This document shows, in pieces, positions 43,330 through 59,210 of a stretch of 64,000 nucleotides of DNA (the first letter of the stretch is position 1; every line of letters begins with the position of its first letter). The translations under genes and the position numbers were made by a program. Origin of the DNA: Platanthera guangdongensis (lineage: Eukaryota > Streptophyta > Magnoliopsida > Asparagales > Orchidaceae); the NCBI GenBank assembly GCA_039583875.1, contig CM077152.1, positions 22,729,538 to 22,793,537 on the forward strand. The letters are read 5' to 3'. A model generated the notes under the pieces. The model was not told where the DNA came from. It made no database searches and saw nothing but the letters and a program-made list of their open reading frames with translations.

Positions 43330-43840
43330 GTGAAGGCTAGAAATAGCGTGAGCAAAGAAACGGAATTACTGATGTACGGATCGATAATGTATAAGATCTC
43401 GTCAAGTGTGAGCGTGCAGCTGCTTTGGGGACGGAAAATTTTTGAATGTGCAGCGTTTTTGTGGTAGGAACGCTGTTAAATAGCACTTTCAAAAAATAAC
43501 GTATATACTTATTTTGTCACGTTTCCCTTTTCTTCCCTAACCTAGGAGGCCGAAGTGACGCAATCTCCGGCCCAGTCGAGGCGAACTCCAGCAGATTTTC
43601 GGCAGATTTCCGGCAGATTTCTTGCGAGGCGAACTCCGGCGAGTCGTACATGTTAATGTAGGTGTCGTCATCAAACAACTCCTCTCTGCGCACTTGCGAT
43701 CTCCGGCAGATTTCCCGGCATATTTTCTCGCCGACGGCTGGCTTGAGAAGAACCATGTACGACTATTTTTCCAGCAATTGGAAGGAGCGAAGGACGATCA
43801 CATCTCTTTGCATCTTTTTGCATATGTTGAACTATTTTTC
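43330..43840 (-). promoter_or_regulatory. Upstream region of the RRM gene
   Basis: Intergenic DNA 5' of exon 1. No convincing TATA box. CCGGCAGATTT is repeated at 43590-43720. Confidence 0.3.
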
Positions 43841-43844
43841 AAAA

Positions 43845-44060
43845 CTGTATTTCAAGTGGTTGTTTGTGAAACTGTATTTCAAGTGATTATAGTTGCAACT
43901 GTATTTCAAGTGATTACAACTGTTTTGAGTATAATGTACGACTGTATTTGCATATAGTGTAATGTACAACTGTATTTTAGATATAATATACAACTGTATT
44001 TGCATATAGTGTAATATACAACTGTATTTCAGGTTTAATATACAACTGTATTTTCATATT
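43845..44060 (+). repeat. Degenerate minisatellite of an AACTGTATTT motif
   Basis: About eight units of variable length (25-37 bp), most containing ACTGTATTT(C/G)(A/C)A and TAATGTAC or TAATATAC. Confidence 0.8.
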
Positions 44061-44433
44061 CACCAAGGACAGAACCTGACAGCAAGAAACTCGCTTAAGC
44101 TCTGACATCTCAAAGAAAATATGCAAACTTAATGTCGGAAGGGGCGACGAAGACTGGAGTGGAGGTGGCAGACAGAAGTATATTCCTCCATTCTGGTGGA
44201 GAGTGGAAAACCTGGTCGGAAAAAAAGTTTTTCGGCAGAAAGTGTTCACCGAAAGGAAAAAAAGAGCTCTATTTCTTCCAAGCAGTGGGAAAGTGAAAGT
44301 AAACCGGGCCCACGTAAAACTTATTTAAAGACGTTCCTAGTGGAGGGAACGCTAAGCTTACCAAAAAAATTAGGGGACAGGGATCCAAATTTTGGCCCTG
44401 CTTTCCATCTCCTATGAGATTATTTGGATCTTT
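44061..44433. other. Intergenic DNA
   Basis: No gene or element recognised. Confidence 0.4.
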
Positions 44434-44640
44434 TAAGGCGGGTGCATTCGGTGGTTCGAAGCGTCATTATGGAATCGAAGGGGAAGAGGTGAGGGTCGAA
44501 ATAGAGTGGATTGGGGCCGTTTTCTCCTTGTTGCGGGTGCAAACGGAGCAAACGCCGTCGTCGGCCGTTTGCTTACCCGTCGTCCGGTGGCGTTTGCTCC
44601 AAATGGAGGTGGCGAAACGCTGAACCAAACGAAACCTAAG
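44434..44640. mobile_element. MITE-like element, copy 2 of the family at 16737
   Basis: Shares GGCGGGTGCATTCGGTG, GAGGTGAGGGTCGAAA, GGGTGCAAACGGAGCAAACG and GGCGTTTGCTCCAAA with copy 1. It has extra sequence at the right end. Non-coding. Confidence 0.55.
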
Positions 44641-45070
44641 GCTTTATTTGGCGGGGCGTTTATGGTCACTGCTTTTTAAAATCGCCATCCCAAACAACCT
44701 TTTGTCCATCTCCAGCAAGAGAAACCCTTGCTTTGTAAATTCACAAGCAGACCTAGCTTAAGACACGATTGGTCACGTGCCCGACCGTAAAATTTGCTAA
44801 ATCCCACCAGGGGCCAGGGCAATAGGGCATCGCATGTTTTTTCCCCTCTTCTGACGACCAACGCTGCCTGCGACGAGCCGACGGGCAACTGCCGACTGGC
44901 GATGCTCTGACTGACACCCGTCATTGTTCCCTCTTCGATGGCTCGACGCCTCGACGCCACAATCCCCTGCATCTGCGATATTTGGCGGCGTTGAGGCCAT
45001 AGTCCGGATCTGGCGACCTGATTTTTAGTTTTTTAAATCGCCGCCACTCGCCAGTGGTGTTTTTTGGCAA
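44641..45070. other. Unassigned DNA, possibly another MITE
   Basis: Starts GGCTTTATTTGGCGGGGCG, similar to MITE ends. No right end was found. Confidence 0.3.
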
Positions 45071-45075
45071 GCGAC

Positions 45076-45843
45076 TGTTGAAACCGAGAACTCGGTCTCT
45101 ATGGAGTTTACCCTTGGGGAAGGGGTGATCGCACACTTACTTCTCCCCCGCGAGCCAACCGACTAAAGAAGTGAGACAAGGAACTAACTTAAGGGCTCGA
45201 CATAGAGATCCCACCACATGCCCGAAAGATCTTAGAGTGCTTCCCCTCCTTAGCCAAAAGCTGAGTTAAGGCTATCTCAGAAAGCGCTAGAAGACTGGGG
45301 CACGAGAAAGCATGACTTTTGAGGTACCCCCTTGGGTCTATTTATAGATTTCTAAAAATGGTCTGCCAACCACAAATCTCCGCTATTTCGAATGGCTATA
45401 TGCGGTCCAAATTGGTCTGCCAACAACGTAACTCTGTTGTTTTGAATGACTATTTGAACCCCCTACAAGGGTGTCCAAGTAATTTTGCATTTGGACCTTA
45501 TTGGACGAATGATCTGTGAGAGCACCACTCGGCGGAAGGGGCCAATGCCGGGAGCACAATGCATTCGCCGCCTTGAAGCTCTTTTGAGGGGCGAGTGCCT
45601 GGATGGGCGGCCACTCGCCCAGCTTAGCGAGAACTGGTCTCGCGTGTGCGCTGAGGTGAGAGACCCCTAGGCGAGTGTTAGGTGAAGACTACACTCGTCG
45701 AAGGGTCAAACCACCCCCACCCCCCCCCCCCCCACCCCCGCAGGGCTCCGTGAATGCCCCTATTTAGACCTTGGGCGAGTACAGGCCAAGCTGCCTCACT
45801 CGCGCGTCTAATGGGGTCCACTCATCGAATATGGGGTTGTACA
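45076..45843 (+). mobile_element. Solo LTR of the TGTTGAAACCG family, 768 bp
   Basis: TGTTGAAACCGAGAACTCGG at the left, GGGGTTGTACA at the right, with flanks GCGAC and GCGGC (4 of 5 identical). TATTTATA lies near 45337. A poly-C tract is at 45719-45737. The 5' 250 bp and the terminus match the larger copy at 59211-61572. Confidence 0.75.
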
Positions 45844-45943
45844 GCGGCCTCCTCTCTAGTCTCCACTCAGGTTCGGTCATTGCACCACTTCGGTTTAGCA
45901 TCACCTAGGGTTTCCCAGTTCCCGCGCTAATCGCTTCTTCTTA

Positions 45944-46137
45944 GGCTGTGTTTAGCGCTGCTTATCGCAGCTTATTTGCTCTAGTGAGGTTGGACAAAAT
46001 CGTTATTATATGTTTAGTATGACAAGTGTTACTCCCTTTACCAAAAAAAGAAACTAGTTTGGGGCATAAGATTTTGATATGACAATGACATTTTTATCCA
46101 ACCTCACCGGAGCAAATAAGCCACGCCAAACGCAGCA
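45944..46137. mobile_element. Tourist-like MITE, 194 bp
   Basis: Inverted ends GCTGTGTTTAGCG/GCTGCGTTTGGCG, then GGCTTATTTGCTC and GAGGTTGGA further in. TTA on both sides (45941-45943, 46138-46140). Confidence 0.8.
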
Positions 46138-46214
46138 TTAATCCCTCTTTATTTCCCTCTTCTTACTGCAACGATTACTTTTGAACACAAATAGCGGATT
46201 ATGGTGTCTCCTTT

Positions 46215-46420
46215 TGTCACAACCTGCATTTTCTCAGCATAAAACGTTATATCAGAGTAAGAGAAAATACGTGTCGTGATGTCACGTCGTGCAGGGGATA
46301 ACTACAGATGCTCAGACAAGAACCTACTTCTAACACTTTTCAAAAAATTCTCGAGTTTATCATGAAGAAAACTTATTTTTTAGTTAAGTTTTGATGGTCG
46401 TATCCCTCGGCTCAGTGGAT
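46215..46420 (+). mobile_element. LTR-like terminus, second copy of TGTCACAACC(C/T)GCATTTTC
   Basis: Plus-strand relative of 4680-4788. Conserved TGATGTCACGTC and GGGGATAACTACAG. A weak A-box-like GGCTCAGTGG lies at 46410. Confidence 0.45.
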
Positions 46421-47260
46421 CAACTAGTACACAGATAAAAAAATATAATTATATGCTGCGGAAAATACTTTATTTAGTTCGATTATTATCCTATATGAGC
46501 AGAAACATCCAAAAGGACAACTCATGTTATGCATACCTCTAGATTTAATATAAGTACATGAAGAGCTTTTACGTTCATTAACATATAATGATTTTGGAGT
46601 TAAAAAGGATGTCATGAGTATGAGGTAAGCACATTGATGTTTTTTTATACCTTGAAAATAATTAACATGCAATCCTAACATAAATCCTTCCCAGAGTGCA
46701 AGTTGATCCAATAAACCATCTAGGAAATAGAACAACAGCTAGCAAATAAACCAACACTCTGCAATAATCTTCAGTGGGCGTCAACAACCTGACACAAATC
46801 CACCAAACATCATACATGTCCGAACTAAAAATAAAACAACAAAACTACCTCACAACAGTGATGACAGAATCACTGCAACAATTGCAGAACACCTGTAACT
46901 ACCAACTCTAGCTGCACCACCAGCTACTGCTCCGAGCCTGAGACACTCAAAAGAAAAGAATAGCTCAGCAAGAATATACACGTGGCAAATAAAGATCAAT
47001 AGTAGCAATAATCAAAAGAAGACAAAAGAGTTACCAACCCAAATACAAGAATAACTGTCAAACCTTAGCAAATAAGTCATAACATAATAAGTATTGAAGA
47101 GTTCTCAAAAGTATAAGTATGAGAAGTTGAACCAAGTGCGGTACGAAGTCATGCTTTGATAACATCTGCAAGAGTAAGCATAATGGTATATGTCTATATA
47201 TATAAGAAGAAAGAGAATGATCAGCTCTAAACACGCGAATCATTAACATTTGGTAAAAAC
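46421..47260. other. Probably retroelement-derived AT-rich DNA
   Basis: No coding domain seen. The sequence reads like LTR or leader DNA on the minus strand. Confidence 0.35.
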
Positions 47261-47261
47261 G

Positions 47262-47425
47262 GTTCTGAGTCGGTGGCCCCATTGTCCAACACGAACTACC
47301 AAACCCAAACATCTCAACAAGGTACTGTGGTGGTAGCCACATTGTCCAATACAACTCAATAGTCCAAACATCTCAAAAAGGCACTGTGTTGGTGGCCACA
47401 TTGTCCAACACAACCCAACTGTCCA
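47262..47425. repeat. Tandem repeat of ~63 bp, 2.5 units
   Basis: Each unit holds GGTGG(C/T)(A/C)GCCACATTGTCCAA-type sequence, then CCAAACATCTCAA and GGTACTGTG or GGCACTGTG. Confidence 0.75.
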
Positions 47426-47619
47426 TAAGAAAATACGAAATCCCACCAAGTGTAATGATTTCCAAACCATCACTAAGTTGGTGGTCCTTTATCCACTGTC
47501 AACAAAAGGCCACAACAATACATCCAAAACATCGATAAAACACAAGCCTAACACCCAAAATTCCTCAACGACAAAGCGGTGGGAAAATCTCAAAAAAATC
47601 ACCCTAAGGCCAATACTCG

Positions 47620-48215
47620 ACGAATCGACTCAATTCGACGAGAAAAATCATAAGTCCACACTGATTCGTCGAATATACTCGACGAATACAAGAGTTACTC
47701 GACGAATTTGACTCGACGATAAAAAGTTAAACCTAGCGACACTCGATATATCAGCTTGACCTCTTGTCGAAAAGTTTCTAAGTCCACGGGAATTCGTCGA
47801 TAATACTCGACGAATACAAGATTCACTCGGCAAAAAGGACTTGGTTCGACGGTTAAACTCGACGAATTATACTTAGCAAAGTTTACTACATTCACTGATA
47901 CTCGACGAAATTGACTTGATGAGTTTAGGCGAAACCCAAGGACACTCGGCGAATTATACTCGACGAAAAAGACTTGGTCACTGGATCACCTGACGCTTTC
48001 GACGACTAGACTTCACTCAATGATTTCGTCGAGATAACTCAACGAATTAGACTTCACTTGACGCCGACCAATTTCACTCGACGAACTCTATGTCACATCC
48101 ATTCAACGAATTGACTTGACCTATCGTTGATATTCGACGAATTTTACTTGGTCCAATTCCCATATTAGGTCAATTTCACTTCGGCTGACTCACCCATACT
48201 CGACGAATACGAAAC
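47620..48215. repeat. Irregular array of the ACTCGACGAAT motif
   Basis: More than 15 copies or near copies of (T/C)TCGACGAAT, some inverted (ATTCGTCGA), spaced irregularly by 10-60 bp. Similar CTCGACGAGT arrays are known from LTRs of some gypsy elements. No complete LTR border was found. Confidence 0.75.
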
Positions 48216-49225
48216 AGTCGGTCTTCTATACTATCGGGCGAACTTCGACCTAGCCGAACCCTACGCTACTCCTATTATCGAAGGAGGAAGAATAAGAGGA
48301 AAGAAATAAAACCAAGAAACTTAGCAATGGGAAGATTCACCACTTGTCTCAAACCTTCCGAAATCCGGTCTTACGAGCGCTTCGCTACACGGATCAGCCG
48401 CAAGAACTCCTTGGAAATAATTCCTGAAACTTTTCAGGGCAAACGAGGATCAAAACCTAATACCCTAACACACGAAATCCACGAAATGGGAAAAACTCAC
48501 CGAGCACGCGTAGATCTCGGCGAGAGCTTTCTGAATCTACCCACTGGTGACGATTTCTGGCACCGAAACTTCTACAGTTGGCGACTGAAGGCTTCGCGAT
48601 ATCCAGCATTTTCATTCTCTCGAGCTTCAGTCTGACGGCTTGGGAGAGACGATGAATAGAGTTTTTGATTACGTATAAGTATATATATAACATATTATTG
48701 TTATTATTATAATTAGCTACACGACCAAACAATCAGAAAACCCAAATTATCTCGGATTTCCACAAAATTCGCACCAAGATTAAATATTGATGCTACAAAT
48801 CCAACGGGGAAGTCGAAATCAGGATCCGACAAACCAAACTCGGGTTAAAATTCTCTGAAGTTACAACCAACATCAACCTACTAAAATCCACCGAGAACAC
48901 TTGGAACACGGCGGACGATAGACCGTCGCGTCAGGAGTTGTTACAAATTGCACTTTGCGTTGGTGGTATTTGCTTAGCGCCTTGCTGATTCTAAATGTGG
49001 AGCGGAGCGCCTGGATTTATGGCTGCGGGGGACACTTGGAACTTGAAAGATTGGGCTTCACTGGGTGGCTTTAACTTGACTCGTTTGTGCCTCGGGTGCG
49101 GCTTGAGTGCAGCTCGGGTGCTGCTCATAGGAGAAATTCAACAGAACTTCAACCTGAGGAAGAAGAAGTCTCGAAGGAAAAAAGGTGAAAATGAGGAGGC
49201 ATGAGGCTCCTTTTATAGGCTCCAA

Positions 49226-49272
49226 GGGGTGGTTACGGTGGTTATGTGGCTATCCGCACACCGTAACCACCC
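49226..49272. repeat. Hairpin with 14-bp stem
   Basis: GGGTGGTTACGGTG pairs with CACCGTAACCACCC across an 18-base loop. Repeated at 51466-51512 in the duplicate. A second short pair GGGTGC/GCACCC follows. Confidence 0.85.
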
Positions 49273-49459
49273 AAAATAAATATTTTTTCATAGTTTATGG
49301 GTGCGCAATAATACCGTTGTTTGCACCCCTAAATTATCACTGGTTTTAGAAACGAGCAAACATTTATTTGTTGTTTAGTTACTTTGTTATGTTATAAATT
49401 TGATTGTGAGCAATTTGTATTGCTCTAATGATACATTCAACTTCTTGACAATTACTCTT

Positions 49460-49850
49460 ATGCGTTGTTTGTTTAGACCCAAATGATCATTTTAGTTCTT
49501 ATGATAAACAAAAATTACTTCATCTTTCTGATTTTACTTCAATAAATTTGCAGTCACTTGAAAAACAACTTGACATATATATTTTTGACATGCGATTTAC
49601 ATCAACAGATAAATTTTCGGAAGTAAAAAGAATTAATGACCTTCTGAAAAAATTTGTGGAATTAAAAAAAATAAGATCATTATCAGTTAGTTTTAAGACT
49701 GTTGAAGTTGACTTGTCTCTTACTAATTGCAACAGCTATTATTGAAAGGACATTTTCTGCAATGAATGTCATAAAAAATCGATTGCGAAATAGAATGAGA
49801 GATGAATAGATGAATGATTGTTTGATTTCTTACATTAAAAAAAGTTGCAG
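49460..49850 (+). pseudogene. hAT transposase C-terminal (dimerisation) fragment, copy 1
   Basis: The translation across two frames gives CLFRPNDHFSSYDKQKLLHL, LEKQLDIYIFDMRF, FSEVKRINDLLKKFVELKK and then ATAIIERTFSAMNVIKNRLR, NRMRDE-stop-MNDCLISYI. This is the hAT C-terminal domain of the zinc-finger MYM/TTF-type subgroup. A frameshift separates the two halves and a TAG interrupts MRDEWMND. Relative to copy 2 it has lost 15 bases (five codons) near 49535. The N-terminal BED and catalytic regions are missing. Confidence 0.85.
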
Positions 49851-49889
49851 ATACTATTACAGCAGAAATAGATCATAGATGACACTCCT

Positions 49890-50352
49890 TGGGAGCATGC
49901 ATAAACTACCTCATCATTCCTACTGCATAACATATATTCGGTCTTGTGACTGTCAGATAAATGAGTTTTCTCATAAGCCATCGATACCTGGATACGTCTG
50001 CAAGAGGAGTTGAATCTTCATCCAACACTTGTCATCACCAACGACCATTAGACACCGAGCAGGTTTAGCTCCCAGAAGACATGTCTCTCTTAAATGATCC
50101 AAGACATACTTCCATTATGAGAGAACTACAGAACTGGGCTTCCGAGAGATCTCAATTCATAAAAAATATTTGGGAGACCTCATATCTTTTGTAACATAAT
50201 GTTGACGAAGATGCTTCTTTGTAAGGTCAATTCACTTTTATAATCATCTATAAGAAGAATGTTGTCTACATACAGCAAGAGCAACTAACCATATAGAAGT
50301 CTTGCGTATGAACAGAGAGTGATTTACAACACTTCGAGTAAACCCAATGACA
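49890..50352 (-). pseudogene. Ty1/copia RT-RNase H fragment, copy 1
   Basis: Minus-strand pieces read LLLYVDNILLIDDYKSELT, later RYRWLMRKLIYLTVTRPNIC and YAVGMM. This spans the YVDD-type site (here YVDN) and the start of RNase H of a copia element. It is cut at 50352 by the duplication junction. The parent is the element at 52130-56840. Confidence 0.8.
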
Positions 50353-51699
50353 GATTGACCTATCGTTGATATTCGACGAATTTTACTTGGTCCAATTCCC
50401 ATATTAGGTCAATTTCACTTCGGCTGACTCACCCATACTCGACGAATACGAAACAGTCGGTCTTCTATACTATCGGGCGAACTTCGACCTAGCAGAACCC
50501 TACGCTACTCCTATTATCGAAGGAGGAAGAATAAGAGGAAAGAAATAAAACCAAGAAACTTAGCAATGGGAAGATTCACCACTTGTCTCAAACCTTCCGA
50601 AATCCGGTCTTACGAGCGCTTCGCTACACGGATCAGCCGCAAGAACTCCTTGGAAATAATTCCTGAAACTTTTCAGGGCAAACGAGGATCAAAACCGAAT
50701 ACCCTAACACACGAAATCCACGAAATGGGAAAAACTCACCGAGCACGCGTAGATCTCGGCGAGAGCTTTCTGAATCTACCCACTGGTGACGATTTCTGGC
50801 ACCGAAACTTCTACAGTTGGCGACTGAAGGCTTCGCGATATCCAGCATTTTCATTCTCTCGAGCTTCAGTCCGACGGCTTGGGAGAGACGATGAATAGAG
50901 TTTTTTGATTACGTATAAGTATATATATAACATATTATTGTTATTATTATAATTAGCTACACGACCAAACAATCAGAAAACCCAAATTATCTCGGATTTC
51001 CACAAAATTCGCACCAAGATTAAATATTGATGCTACAAATCCAACGGGGAAGTCGAAATCAGGATCCGACAAACCAAACTCGGGTTAAAATTCTCTGAAG
51101 TTACAACCAACATCAACCTACTAAAATCCACCGAGAACACTTGGAACACGGCGGACGATAGACCGTTGCGTCAGGAGTTGTTACAAATTGCACTTTGCGT
51201 TGGTGGTATTTGCTTAGCGCCTTGCTGATTCTAAATGTGGAGCGGAGCGCCTGGATTTATGGCTGCGGGGGACACTTGGAACTTGAAAGATTGGGCTTCA
51301 CTGGGTGGCTTTAACTTGACTCGTTCGTGCCTCGGGTGCGGCTTGAGTGCAGCTCGGGTGCTGCTCATAGGAGAAATTCAACAGAACTTCAACCTGAGGA
51401 AGAAGAAGTCTCGAAGGAAAAAAGGTGAAAATGAGGAGGCATGAGGCTCCTTTTATAGGCTCCAAGGGGTGGTTACGGTGGTTATGTGGCTATCCGCACA
51501 CCGTAACCACCCAAAATAAATATTTTTTCATAGTTTAGGGGTGCGCATTAATACCGTTGTTTGCACCCCTAAATTAATACTGGTTTTAGAAACGAGCAAA
51601 CATTTATTTGTTGTTTAGTTACTTTGTTATGTTATAAATTTGATTGTGAGCAATTTGTATTGCTCTAATGATACATTCAACTTCTTGACAATTACTCTT

Positions 51700-52105
51700 A
51701 TGCGTTGTTTGTTTAGACCCAAATGATCATTTTAGTTCTTATGATAAACAAAAATTACTTCATCTTTCTGAATTATATCTGTATGATTTTACTTCAATAA
51801 ATTTGCAGTCACTTGAAAAACAACTTGACATATATATTTTTGACATGTGATTTACATCAACAGATAAATTTTCGGAAGTAAAAAGAATTAATGACCTTCT
51901 GAAAAAATTTGTGGAATTAAAAAAAATAAGATCATTATCAGTTAGTTTTAAGACTGTTGAAGTTGACTTGTCTCTTACTAATTGCAACAGCTATTATTGA
52001 AAGGACATTTTCTGCAATGAATGTCATAAAAAATCGATTGCGAAATAGAATGAGAGATGAATAGATGAATGATTGTTTGATTTCTTACATTAAAAAAAGT
52101 TGCAG
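51700..52105 (+). pseudogene. hAT transposase C-terminal fragment, copy 2
   Basis: As copy 1, but it keeps five extra codons (ELYLY) before DFTSINLQ and has a stop in DM-stop-FTS where copy 1 reads DMRFTS. The shared frameshift and the TAG in MRDE-stop-MND show it was dead before the duplication. Confidence 0.85.
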
Positions 52106-52129
52106 ATACTATTACAGCAGAAATAGATC

Positions 52130-56128
<3,999 letters not shown>

Positions 56129-56140
56129 GCTCTGATACCA
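56129..56140 (-). other. Copia primer-binding site (initiator tRNA-Met)
   Basis: Minus strand TGGTATCAGAGC immediately follows the LTR end GCACA. Confidence 0.88.
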
Positions 56141-56840
56141 TGTGCAAAAAAGCTAAATAACAGAACTTTATTGCACCAAAAAATTACATGATACATGGGT
56201 ATGCTCCCTATTTATAGAAGGGGGGGGGAGAAAATATAAGAGAGAGAATAAATAATGCCTGTCACAAGAGACTTGGCGGATAGATAAAAGCCTAACTGTT
56301 ATGGTTGCACGGTTAGAAGAGCTAACTGCACGACTATACAACACGAGAAAAGACACCAACATGATAACTCTGGTCTCTATCTGACATTGTCCATCAAATA
56401 GCTCGAGGAAAAAATGTTGTGGTTAGACAAAGTCTAACTGCCAGGTCGCACTAGAGTTGTGCTTGAGAACTGCGAACACCAACTTCGGTCAAGACTCTGC
56501 TGATCAATAAAGTGCACAATTGCGAGAAGAATAGAGAAGTATCACATGCGGTTAGGAAGAATCTAACCGCCTGACCGACAAATAGATTTGACCTCAGCTG
56601 TCCGCACAGTTACAACCCATGATAACAGAACCGCACTGTAGTTAACCGATGTGGCTTACAATGGACTACTGCTAGGCCGCTAAGTCATGTCGCTAGACCG
56701 CCTCATCTGCTGCTTAACCGCCAGAGAGGAACCACCACTTCTAGGATCATCAGAAAGGTATACCGCAACTGCTATCCGCCAGACTGCCAAACCTGTCTGA
56801 CATGTATGTCCGCCAGATCGCTTGGACTCAAGTTCCAACA
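56141..56840 (-). mobile_element. 5' LTR of the copia element, 700 bp
   Basis: Minus-strand TGTTGGAACTTGAGTCC at 56840 to TTTTTTGCACA at 56141. TATA-type CTATAAATAGGG lies near 56208. The 3' LTR is missing because the element is truncated in RNase H. Confidence 0.8.
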
Positions 56841-57257
56841 ATAGTCAAGCAGTATCTTGACCCATCTATGCTTGACTATCGTGGTGCAATTTTTGAGAGG
56901 GACTGCCTAAACCTGATGACGGTCTGTTCCAAAAGCCATGGAAAAAGTAGATGGGAGGAAACCGAGAAGGGGAGGACTTTGCATTCATTGGTGAGTTTGC
57001 TCAACTTCGGTTCTAATTTGTTTCGTATAAGACCAACATGGTAGCTGACTTTTGTGCTCATTATGCTTTGTCTACTCCTTTCATTTGTCATAGTCTACTT
57101 GATACTTCATCTAATTTTGTGGAGTTAGTGAGATCCGATGTACAGAGAATTATGAAATAGCTATAGCTGCCTCTTTTCCCCCCTTCTTTTTTACAATGAA
57201 TACGCAATTTTATAACAAAACAAAGCAGTCCCAACAACTGAAAGCCTGTGCACGCGC
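56841..57257. other. Intergenic DNA between the copia and LTR elements
   Basis: No supported gene; short frames only. Confidence 0.4.
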
Positions 57258-59210
57258 TGTGACAACCCAAAATTTCACGCACGCAATTTACTTTATTGAT
57301 GATGAAAAAGGCAGTACGATATTTTCTTCTCGAGATTAAATTCTTTTTCGCATTTTCCGTTTCATTTAATTTTATTTATTGTGTGCCAATAGTAATTTCA
57401 AGTGTGCTTATATATTTATATGGGCTAGTTTTTTTTCCTTTGGGTTGATTTAAATATGTGGGCTGGAAGTTTTGCTGGCTGGTTATGATGGGCTGGCTGA
57501 TATGTATGTTGGTTATGGATAGTGCTGGCTGAGATTTGGCTTGTGTGGGAAGAGATGTTGACACTTGGTTGTCTGAGGTTTGACTTTTGGCTGTTGTGAT
57601 TTAGTTACTTTGACACTTGGTTGTGTTTAGACACTTGGTTGTGGAGTTTTGATACTTGGTGTTGGCTGAAATATGTTGGGATGTATGTGGTGACACCTAG
57701 CTGAGTTACCAACTCCAATTTGGCTTCTTCTTGCCTCTTCACCGCCCCTACTGTTCTTTAAATATTCAGTGGATTCTCCTCTCTTCTCTCATTTTCCGGT
57801 TGCTTCTTGCTGCTGTCCTGAGAGGCTACTCCCTACTTACCCATCTTCTTTGCCGGAATTGATGCTGCTTCTTCTTCCTCTGTCGGAGCTGCTGCTGCCT
57901 TCTTCTTCTAGTGCTAGGGCTGCTGCTTCTTCTTCCTCTGCCGGAGCTACTGCTTGCTCCTCTTCTTTGCTGCTCCTTGCTGCCCCGAGCGGCTGATCTG
58001 TGCTGGAAGCTTGCTGCTGCACTCTCTCCTCCTCCTTCTTTCTCATCTTTTGTTGGTTAGTTTATTACTTTTATGATTATTTTGAAACTATGTTTCGTGC
58101 TGATTTTAGGCCGCCTTGTCACTTTTTATGGCTGTTTTATGTCTTGTTTGGGCTGATTTTTTTCACGGCTGATACATTAGTTTTAAGGCTGTTTTTGGGC
58201 TGAAAAATGACTGTTTTCGTGTTATTTTTGAGCTGCTGTAAGGCTGTTTATTGGCTTATCTTTTTTGTATATTGCTGGACATCCCTTTATGGGGACGGGA
58301 CATCCATTTTGGGGGCTGGTTTGAGCCCATTGCGAGGCATATTTATGGCTGTCCGGCAAGATATAAAATCAGATTTTGGCCTTTCCCGTTTATCGTTTCT
58401 GTTTTCCGATGATTTTGCGAATCTTTATAAATCTTTTGCACTTTTCGCTACGAACTCCAAGTGACGCAACCCAATAAACGTGCGTATAATTTTAGTGGTT
58501 CCCAAGACTTCAAAAACAGAGGATAGCGTTGCAAGAAAATCGTGATGGAAATGCGAATAAAGACAAAGTTGTGGTGAGTTTCTTATTTCTTGAATTAGTT
58601 ATTCACTTACTTTCTTATTTTGTTGTATTTTATGAAATACACAAGTGGCTGTGCATATGAGTTTAACTCATTAAGATATCACTGTGGGATAAAATGTGGG
58701 CAAGGAAAAAATATGAAAGCGCTATATTTATTTCTGAGGGGATCAGTTTATTATAAACTCTTATTCATGACAAGATAAAATTCAGTTAAAACTCTGCATG
58801 GGGAAATGTGATGGTTTCGAATCCAATGATGTGGAGGCATCCACTGATGGATTCACTAGTAGGGGTGAGCCTACAATTACGTCATTCGGGGGCGGGGCCC
58901 AATTCATGTTTGCATCACCGGAGTATTTCCTATTTTATGTAACTTAAATTAAGGGAAAATTAAGTGTTCAGCTTTGAGAACAAAATTATTAATTATTGTA
59001 CTCTATGCATATTGATAGTATTCTCATTATTTGTGTGTACAACATTTCACGAAATATTTATCTCACATAGTCATAATTTTTATGACTGACCCAGAGTGGA
59101 CACATTTTTTTTAGACAGCAGAACCAACTCCAAGCAAAACACGCAGGATCTTGGCAGCTGAACTGGTAAAAGCAATAATTGAAGCCCAGAATTGACATAA
59201 AGCTCGTTGT
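57258..59210 (+). mobile_element. LTR 1 of a large-LTR element, first part
   Basis: Begins TGTGACAACCCAAAATTTCA and matches 61947-63901 almost base for base (roughly 95% by eye). A degenerate repeat of GACACTTGGTTGTG lies at 57555-57700, and a TATA-like TTTAAATA near 57758 precedes a C/T-rich leader. The serine/leucine-rich frame at 57769-57996 occurs in both LTRs and is leader DNA. Confidence 0.9.

Larger units (their letters stand above)
48116..50354 (+). repeat. Tandem duplication, copy 1 (2239 bp)
   Basis: Starts TTGACCTATCGTTGATATTC, ends CCCAATGACAG. It contains the end of the ACTCGACGAAT array, an LTR-like region, a hAT transposase fragment and a minus-strand copia RT/RNase H fragment. 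By eye it is about 99% identical to copy 2. Confidence 0.95.

Noticed and set aside
45719..45737. Poly-C tract as a G-quadruplex signal
   Set aside because: Simple homopolymer within a solo LTR. It may form a structure but nothing else supports a role.
57769..57996. Serine/leucine-rich 75-codon frame, also at 62459-62686
   Set aside because: Present in both LTRs as C/T-rich leader DNA. Conservation reflects LTR identity and not coding selection.
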